Positions 55,671-64,000 of a stretch of DNA of 64,000 bases are shown one piece after another (positions within the stretch are counted from its first letter, which is position 1; every line of letters begins with the position of its first letter). Where the stretch lies: contig CM065889.1 in the NCBI GenBank assembly GCA_033439255.1, positions 1,674,001-1,738,000 on the forward strand, written 5' to 3'. The translations under genes and the position numbers were made by a program. Source of the DNA: Hericium rajendrae. Taxonomy: Eukaryota; Basidiomycota; Agaricomycetes; Russulales; Hericiaceae. The notes below the pieces were generated by a model, which was given only the letters and a program-made list of their open reading frames with translations, made no database searches and was not told the DNA's origin.

Positions 55671-56585
55671 GCTTTGCTCGGGATTCCTATATAAAGTTTG
55701 TGCAACGTGCATTGCCTCTTGCTCTTTAACCCCCACTATCTCTTGCCACGTCAACGCCTTCGTTGATGTCCTTTGCTCGCTCGTCGTTGTTTTTTGCTCA
55801 CTCGTCGTTATTTCTTGCTCATTGTTGCTGTCTCTAAGGTAATCTTTTGATTGTTGGTCTCTGATTGCTTATACTAATACTAATGTCTATAAGTTAGTTT
55901 TTTAGATTTTGCTTTTTGTTACTTTGGTAAGTTCTTATGCGTTATCTTCATCTTCTAAGACTCATGTTTTCTTATCTTTTCTTACTTAGTTTCTTATATT
56001 CTTTTATCTTATATTCTTTTACTTATCTTATCTTATCTTCTTTTACTTACCTTATCTTATCTTATTCTTATCTTATCTTTTATTTTTTGACTTATATTTT
56101 TGCTTTTTAGTTAGTAGTAGTGTTTGTGATATCAATATAATTTTGATGCCTTGAAATACTTTATATCTGTGTGATCTTATGTTATTATTTTGACATAATT
56201 GTAGAAAAGATTTAAAGTTCTAATAAATTTTAATGCTTTAATATATATATCAGGTCTACATGTTAAATGTAAGATATATAAGACACATATTGAATATAAG
56301 ATATGTGAGGCATATATTATACATAGATTATGTGAGACACATATTGAATATAGGATATGTAAGACACATAAGCCTTATAGCTTTCATAGCTAGTCATACT
56401 ATCATAGCTACATAGTCAGCTCTCATAGCTATGATAGTACTCCATAGCACTCCATAGCATCTCCTTTGAGCCTCATAGCACTACATAGCATTACCCTTTA
56501 GCTATGTGGGCTATACAATAAAGGGCAATACTATGAAGCTAGGAGATCTATGTAGACTATGTACCACTGGCAAATTTTTCAGATG
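55671..56585 (+). mobile_element. E5 half-element, second occurrence
   Basis: It repeats 26756-27671 and is one base shorter in a T-run near 56080. Confidence 0.75.
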
Positions 56586-56931
56586 TTGTGGCAGGGTTGG
56601 GAGGATGAGGCATCACTGGTAGGGTTTTCGACGGGGTGTGTGACAGATGTTGCTGCAGACACCGAGCCTAGATCCCTGAGTGGTGGCAGTGTGGAGAGCG
56701 ATGATGAGGACAAGGAAGTCGAGAGCATGGCTGAGGATGATGCTGGATCACGCAGGAAGAGAGTGAGACATAGCGAGGGTGAGGGAGGGCAGCAGCCCGA
56801 GTGTCGAATGAACTGAATAGGTAGCAAGCTATTTTCCTGGCTGCTTCCCACCGGGGTCGTTGGGCAAATGGTAGTGTATCCATGTTATTGACTTGGACTG
56901 GTCCATTGGTTACATGGCACTTATGTTGGCA

Positions 56932-57393
56932 TCATTCTAGTACAAGCTGGTCTTGTTCCCAATTGATGTTGGGGTTGTGTTCTCGCAGCCAGTCGGTTCC
57001 TAAGATCATGTCATCTTGTCCTAAATCTGTGATGTAAAATCGTGTCTTCTCTGTGTGCGTTGCATTCCCAGGTCCCTTGATTCCGATGCGTAAGACACAG
57101 TAATGGGTAATTTGACCAAGGGCATTTTCCGAGTCATCGACATTTTTGACTGAGATAGGTTTCATGAGGGGAATTGTCTTGATGTGATACTGGTTGACAA
57201 TCCTCCAGTTGATAAGAATGCCTGTGGCTCCACTGTCCACCAGGCCTTTAACAGCGAAGTTTTGTTGTTTTCCTAAAATTATGATGATAATGCGGATAAA
57301 TGGAGAACCATTATATTTCAATGAGGATATGTGTAAATTGGCTGGCCAATTTGGTAAATAAGAGTCCATTGAAACATCATCATCTGGTATCAA
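56932..57393 (-). pseudogene. Gypsy protease (DSGA intact), second occurrence
   Basis: Repeat of 28018-28479; FAVKGLVDSGATGILIN is retained. Confidence 0.85.
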
Positions 57394-57533
57394 GAGTATA
57401 TCAAAATGATTTGGAGAAGCAATTTGCAGACCTTTCGTCCTCCATAATGTTGTGGCATGAGGACACTCTAAAAACCCTCCTGGTCTTCAGGTACTTCAAG
57501 GTTGAGAGCAGCTTGCATGAGAGTCTGAGCTTC

Positions 57534-59954
57534 TTACAGGTCAGACTCACTCATCTGTTGCATGGCTTGAGCCATTGTGAAGAGGAAAGTAGGGGTTTCT
57601 ATCTCAGTGTTCCTGGCATTGACTGACCCTCCTGCTGTAGCTCTGGTAGAGGAGGGTTGTCCATTCTGATTGCGATAGAACATTGCAACATGACCTGTTC
57701 CTCTACATTTGTAGCAGAGATTGTTGGTGTGATGATGTTCACACTCTTCTGGAGACAAATGAGGGCCTTGGTATTTGCCGGGGCGACATTGGAATGCTCC
57801 AACCAAGACTTTGGCTGAGTCTATGTCTGAGCAGCATTGTGAGTCCTTGGAGAGTGTTTCCAACAGCTGGTTGGGATATAAGAAACTTCCCCTTCCCTTG
57901 GTCTAGTCTTGGTCAGAGCGGCTCTCTCGAAGGTGCATGTCCAGCATGGTGGCTCTATTCTGCCAATCAAGAAGGGTCTTTGGAGGATTCTCTGCAATGG
58001 TTATCTGCTTTGAGATCTCGCTGTTGAGGCCTTTCTTGTAGGTACTGATGAGTCCCACACCATTAAGGAGAGAGAGGTCAGCCAGCATGTTAAAAGTGGT
58101 GATGTATTCATCGACACTCCTGTTTCCTTGTCTGAGACACTGGATGTCAAAGAGGGCTGATTCTGCATCATGGATCTCTCTGAACTGCTTATGGAGGTCT
58201 GCTTTGAACTTGGCCCATGTGAGGGCTTCTTTCCCATCTTCTTTGAGTTCATCAAGTTGGTTGAAGTACTTGGCTGCCCAGGGTCCTGCAGTGCCTCCCT
58301 GGATGTAGGAAAGGGTGAAGTAGATCTGTGTGACTGCATCAGGAAATTGATCAGCTTTAAGTTTGAAATGGAGTTTGCATTGGCTGATGAACTCCTTGAG
58401 CTTGGTGCAAACACCCGTAAAAGGTGTCGGCTTATTGACATCTGGACCCTTTGCCATCTCGTCTTCTTCATCACTGTCACTCTCTGCTGGGTCAATGTAT
58501 CAGGAAGCTCCTAAACTTTCTGAGATAGTCTGGCATTTTTACAATAATTGCAGCTACTGCAGAGTCTGATACACCTGTTACAAATTCTCATATGTTAATA
58601 TCTCATTGAATATTTAGCTTAAACAGTAAAGACCTCTTGTCAGATGTAGTAGTTATCTATCTTTAATTATTAAATATAATACAATTTCTCTAATCTAAAA
58701 TTTACAAAAATCTTTTGTTGTCTGAGATCATTTCTGACTGAATCTGGTAGTCAAATAATCTGACACTGTCTGATACTGTCTGATTCTATCTTAACCTAAC
58801 TAATAGCTCTCTGACATCATCTGATATATCTGACTTGACTCGCACGATGTCCTGCAGATCCTGCAGATTTTCACAAGTCAAATCAGAAAGTTTAGAGGCT
58901 TCCTGATGTGGTTCTTTGGAGATCTCCAAGTCCCAAGAGGTCATGGGTTGGGTCTGTGGTAAAGGGTAATGGGCAGAGTGCTGGGTCTAGTGTTGGATTG
59001 AAGGGCTCAAGGACAGGTCTTCTAATGGTTCTTGCTGTGAGGGGAGAGCTATTGGAGGGTTCCAAGTTGCTGTCTGGGTCTTCTTTAGGATTGGATGTCC
59101 TAGGTAGAGGAACCGGTGTTTCGAAGATGGGGTCTGGGATGGAAGGTAGGGAGATGGAGGGGTCAATGGAAGATGCTGCTTTAGAACTCTGGAGTTCCTC
59201 AAGTTCACTGGCCAGGGTTTCACTGATCCTAGAATCAGCATAGGAAAAGGTGGGGTAGGAGCATAATAGGTGACAGGTCTGGTAAGGTCGACCTGTTCTT
59301 CCTGGATTCAGGTGTCTCTAGTTGTTCCATATAGGATATAGAATTGGTGCATCTTGTGGTCAAACTGGTAGTGGATTTTATTGATATCATCATAGAGGTA
59401 GCTAGATGATTAAGTCCTAGGAAATGTCAGAGTAGAGAGGAGTACACGCTCAGATTGTTGGACTATTTGCCTGTGTCATTCTCCTTTGAGTAGATAGTTT
59501 GTTCTGTAGAATTCTGCTGGGGCATTTTCCTTGGTAGAAGTGACTTTCTTTTCTTTCCTCCAAATCCTTATGAGTTTGCCATCTTCATTGTGGTATATCA
59601 AATCCTTGTTGTAGTAAAGGAGGTCTGCTGCTTCGTTTTAGGTGTAGAGTTTTGGCCACATCTTGATTCTACAGATTTGGTAAGGGGTTGCTTGATCCTC
59701 CTCTAAGTAGCAACAATGTGTCCTATCTTTGTCAGATAATTGGTTATCTGATGATCTGAGAGGAATGTATAGGGGAACGAGAGGAGCAATGGTGATGTTT
59801 GGTGAGGGGGGTGACTCCGGTGTATGGAGTAGACCCTAAAGATCTTCACAGAAGATTCTTGATGGTGGATGGAATGGTAGCAGTCTGTTGTTGAGACTGT
59901 AGACCAGTTTGTGTAGGGTGAGCAGTAGGAGAGCTTAACCAAGTGCTAAGGACT
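57534..59954 (-). pseudogene. Gypsy Gag copy 2, second occurrence
   Basis: It repeats 28620-31040; the capsid frame is 57903-58457 and the zinc knuckle keeps the same Cys-to-Tyr loss. Confidence 0.8.
58498..58908. mobile_element. Divergent MITE in gag, second occurrence
   Basis: Repeat of 29584-29994 with TG flanks. Confidence 0.85.
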
Positions 59955-60096
59955 GATGTCCTGAAGTGACTGAGTAGGGGCTCAAGCTACACACAAACAA
60001 CAAAGGCTGACCTGCTCAAGAGATGATCAACGATGGAGAGAGTCGAGAATGATTGAGAGAGGGAAGCGCAAAGTGGAGGGACTTAAAGGGCACTGG

Positions 60097-63015
60097 CATC
60101 TCAAAAATGTGAAATCTACATAGCTACCAGCCAATGCTATGCTTGCTTTTATAGTGCTATGGCTGCTATGTAGTTGGGCTGCACAACTATACAGAAGTAT
60201 GAGAGCTATCATAGCTGCCATAGCTATGGGTGATAGCTATGTAGTACTACATAGCTATAGCACACTACTATGTCTGCTATGTAAGTTATATGTTTGAGTC
60301 TTCTTCTATGTAAGCTATGGATGCTATGTTCAATATACAGCTTCATAAGGCTGCTATGGAACCTCAGGTTGCTATACAGTCTGTAGGAGTCTATAGTTTC
60401 TAGCATTGTAATGTATTACGACATTGAGGTAATTACACAACATTGAACTACTACAATATACTACATACAAAGTGGTTCGGTACTGGCATATGTGAAATCG
60501 TCGTCATCGCGGACTCGCCCACACTGTCGCCAACACGACCTGTGCGCGGAGCTGACAGCCCCGCGTACGCAAGTCAAAACGGCAGCAGACACGTTACATG
60601 TGTCCGCCTTGTACGTGCTGGCGCGGGGCGCGAGTCACAGCAGACGGCGCGCGGGGTGTACGGGGAGAGGCGGCGCGGCGACGGTGACATCGCAGGCGAG
60701 GGCACTGGGTGTCGTGCGCGCATCGTACGTGGAATGCGAGCGCAGTCCGGTGCATACGAAGGCGTGCACAAACAGGCGCGCACTGACGGGGACAGACGCG
60801 GCCGTGCGTGCGCAGTCCATAGCGTGCGTACGTAGTCGGCGGTGTGAACGGGTGAGCGGCAGTCGGCGGCGTGCGCCGGCAGGCGTGCATGCGCTGCTGG
60901 GGCCATGTGCGAGATGTGCGGGTCGCGCGCGCTGCTTGGCTCATGCGCGTGCTGCGGCCGTGCGTGGGCCGTTAGGTCCGAGCTGGGCGGACTGAGGCTC
61001 TGCGCAACGCGGGCGTGCACACGCATACGCCGGCGTGCGTACGCTGCTGGTCTGCGTGTGCTGGCGCGAGCCTGTCGCACCGTCCGCTGGCGTAGATGGG
61101 CGTGGCGCTGTGCTGGCGCTGTCGTGCGGGGCCGTGCGCACGCGTGTTCGCGTGCGGGAGCAAGCGACGCAGTACGTGGCCGCACGACGCGTTATCGAGT
61201 CTCGTTGCCACGGCAACGAGACTCGACGTTGGCCTTGCTGGCCATCCACGGGACATGAGCAGGCTCTTGAGGCCGTTCACATGGTTGTTGGGAGTGCGGG
61301 GACGTGTGGGTGGGGGATACGCGCGTGTGTGGGTGTTGGGAGTGCGTATGCGTGGCGTTGGCCGATGGCGAGCCGGCGGGATCCCCGTGCGTTGTCGCGG
61401 CTGCGTGCACGGGACGGAGCCCGTCGAAACCGCGCGTGGGTGACGTGTCGGGATGCCCGAGCACCCGCGGGCTGTGGCAAACAGGCGGGGGGTCGCTGAT
61501 TGACGTGTCGGCGGCGCGGGAGTGGGCTATCGAAGGCGTGGGCGTGGGCTGTCGAAGGCGCGGGCACGGGGAGAGAGACAGGCGCGGGCGGTGCGTGGGA
61601 GGCGGAGTAGGGTGTCGAATGGCACGCGGGCGGGGAGTGTCGAAGAGCATGCAAGAACGAGAGTCTCGCTCGATAACGAGCGAGACTCTCGAGATTAGTA
61701 GATACAATGGAAATTAAAGCCTTAGAGACTCACCTTAGGCCACTCTGACTCCTACAAGACCCTTCCGGCTTCGAATGGAGGAGAAAGGGGGTTGTTCGAG
61801 CGAAGAGAGTGCAACGAGGCGCGAAGGGAAGGATGTAACAAGAGGTAAATGCAGGACACAAGTCGAGCGACGCCTTCGGTTCTTCAGCCACACGCGAGTT
61901 TGAACGTTTTCGAACGTAGTAAATCATATAAAATCAGCTAAAATCGGAAAAAACGTGTACTGCTAGCTTTCGTTGGTACAATGTGATTGTATCAGATCCA
62001 TGTCTAGGTAATGTACTGTAAGCTACTGAGAAACGAAATGAAGTTAGCAGCATCTGGGACTTAGCCTCTGATGCCGTGCGCGGCAGCTCTCGGGCCGGGC
62101 CCCGACAGCCACATTTGTGGCTCCGCCGGGCAAACCCGCGCTCACCTATATAAGCCTCGCACGATGCGCGTCCTCTCTCTCTCTCCAACCCCCATCATCT
62201 CTCGTCTGTCGTCTCTCGCTCATCGTCTAACGTCTCTCGCTCATCGTCTCTCGTGTCTTGCTCATTGTAAGTTATTTCTTGCTCGTTGTCTCGTTTCTTG
62301 CTCATTGTCTGTTGTTTCTCGCTCGTCATTTTTATTTCATATTCTCTAGCATTTGGTAAGTCATCTCTTTTCTGTCTTTGTTGACTAATGCTTAATGTTC
62401 TTATCTTATAGATTACATTTTCGCTTTCTTTGTTTGTTATGGCTTCTTATTTTATGATGTAAGCCTTCTAAGGTTGTTTTATTAGTTTATATTTTGATTT
62501 TTTTCGGTAAGGTCTAGTTTATGTTAATGTTATGTTTGTTAATATTATATTGTATCTTGTAGCATTATATATAGTAGTTATTGTGATGTAGTATTAGTTG
62601 GTCAATGCAATATAAATTTGTTCAAATAACAAATAAAATTATATTTATTTTGTGATAAATTGAATTAATCTTGACTAGTCACTTTTATAAGCTGATAAGG
62701 CTTTATAGTCAACTAAGAATATATATAGTTTTGATAGCTTTTATATCTTGCATAGATGAATTAAGTCTATCTATTCAGTATAGCATATGTCAATAGCATA
62801 GATCTGATAGCCTTGATAGATAGACATACTATGATAGCTGCATAGTCAGCTCTCATAGCTATGATAGCACTCCATAGCATCTCCCTTGAGCTTCATAGCA
62901 CTATATAGCATTCCCCTTTAGCTATGCTGGCTATAGAGAAAAGGGCAGTGCTATGGAACTATGAAATCTATGTAGACTTCATAGAGCTATGTACCACTTA
63001 CACATTTTTCAGATG
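60097..63015. mobile_element. E2, second occurrence
   Basis: It repeats 31183-34101 with GG flanks. The core is at about 60474-61654, the palindrome at 61195-61226, the donor-hairpin module at 61658-61733 and TATATAAG at 62147-62154. One G-to-A difference lies at 60577, at a CpG. Confidence 0.88.
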
Positions 63016-63383
63016 GGTGACTAATGGGAGGTAAGTCCTATAGAGTTGCAAAGTGGTTAAGCTGAGGTCTAAGGGACTCAGCTCAACCGGTTAAATACAA
63101 GAGGATGCACAGCTATGAGTCGTATCTAAGGTGATGGTAGTGACTGTGCATTGTGCAGCATCATACTGTGCATGATGGGAATGAAACATGATGGAGGAGT
63201 AGATAGGGTAGCACTGCAACGATCATGATGAAAATGGATAGTGGATCAAGGCAGTGCAATAGTGTTCATGCATACATGTAGATATGATTAAATAAAGGGA
63301 ATAGAGCAACGGGACATTGGCCATGGTGGAGATGTTGAAGGGAGTGATGTCAAGTTAAGAAATGAAATGTATAGTTCTTAACA

Positions 63384-64000
63384 TGCATTGGCATGTTGTC
63401 AATGGAGGTGGACACTGGTGACATGACAGCGAGGTGATGTGATGGTGAAGTGGTGAGGTGGTGAGGTCAGAGAGGAGATGGGGTGATGGTGGAGGGACGA
63501 GGATGGGATGAGGATGGGATGAGGATGGGCACGAAAGGATGAAGTTGTCGAGAGTATTGCTCAAATTTGAGCAATACTCTCTGCATTAGCAAACATACAA
63601 AATAAAAGGGTTTTGATTTACTTACCTATGTTCCTCAACTTCCTACACATCTCTCTCCAGTGTTTGGTTCGACGATAAGAGAGAGAGGAGGAAGAGAGAA
63701 GAGGGAGGAGGAAGGGAGAGGAGTGAGAAGTGGTAAAGTCGAGATGAAGTTTGATGCATGTTTCAGTGCAGCAGCCACTAAACACACGTGCTCGAACATT
63801 TTCAAGCTTCATAAATCAAATAAAATAGAATAAATTCTGAAAAAAAGAAAAACACTCTTATATACTCATAAGATACAATTGAATACTAATTATGGTACTA
63901 CGAGCTACTCGACAGCAAGATGAAGTTAGTAAAATCTGCAACTAAGCTTCTGATGCAGTGTCTGGCAGTGTCCGAGCCAAGTCACAGCAGTCACATTTTG
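63384..64000 (+). mobile_element. E3, second occurrence, cut by window end
   Basis: It repeats 34470-35086. The perfect hairpin is at 63550-63581 and its donor at 63625. The window ends before the site where E4 is inserted in the first occurrence, so whether E4 is present here is unknown. Confidence 0.8.

Larger units (their letters stand above)
56586..63383 (-). mobile_element. Gypsy copy 2, second occurrence
   Basis: It repeats 27672-34469, including the nested MITE and E2. Confidence 0.9.
40979..64000. repeat. Direct repeat of 12067-35086 (23 kb, almost identical)
   Basis: Every landmark from 12067 onward recurs at +28912 to +28918. I see about eight small indels (homopolymer or dinucleotide; net offsets change near 17158, 17601, 19158, 21095, 23995, 24150 and 27165) and at least one substitution (31663 versus 60577). 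The left edge lies inside the right end of the MITE at 11711-12111; the right edge is beyond the window. It could be a recent tandem duplication or an assembly artefact. Confidence 0.95.

Overview
This looks like a transposon-dense stretch of a filamentous fungal genome, most likely a basidiomycete and perhaps an Agaricomycete. Coding relics are cut by short GT-AG introns of about 50-60 bases with CTAA-type branch points. The recognisable proteins are a JmjC-domain protein, a second Fe(II)/2-oxoglutarate dioxygenase-like protein (TET/JBP-like), a Pif1/Helitron-type helicase and Ty3/Gypsy gag and pol. No intact cellular gene is visible. Almost every protein relic carries premature stops that are one C-to-T (or G-to-A) step from a sense codon, as expected from cytosine-methylation or RIP-like decay.

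Layout. 1-1133: remnant of a GC-cored non-coding element with a periodic array of palindromes. 1402-7413: a JmjC-domain gene relic interrupted by two inverted tRNA-derived elements, each carrying five T-arm/B-box-like units every ~40 bp. 8080-14151: a 3'-truncated Ty3/Gypsy element on the minus strand. 14152-20233: a TET/JBP-like dioxygenase relic, then a helicase relic. 20234-26755: a TIR element split by a 5.35-kb composite of ~150-bp tandem repeats, tRNA-like ends and a nested 2.9-kb GC-cored element (E1). 26756-27671: half of another such element (E5). 27672-34469: a second Gypsy copy with a nested GC-cored element (E2). 34470-39143: a third GC-cored element (E3), itself split by a 3.3-kb TIR element (E4). 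39144-40978: unassigned DNA and one MITE. 40979-64000: an almost exact direct repeat of 12067-35086, offset by ~28.91 kb.

Most TIR elements here appear to form one system. MITEs (CATCAGGAAC...), E4 (CATCAGTACT...) and the GC-cored elements (CATCTGARAAAT...) all start with CATC and make 2-bp target duplications of variable sequence, several proven by empty sites inside the window. The GC-cored elements encode no recognisable protein. They share a fixed plan: AGCTATSATAGCT-type subterminal repeats, a divergent promoter with a TATATAA box, intron-like arrays on one side, and on the other a GTGAGT donor plus CTAAT branch motif running straight into a perfect or near-perfect hairpin whose sequence differs between copies. 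This plan, the serial intron-like array in E4, the palindrome array at 481-1048 and the 40-bp T-arm array are the observations I consider least explained by known families.
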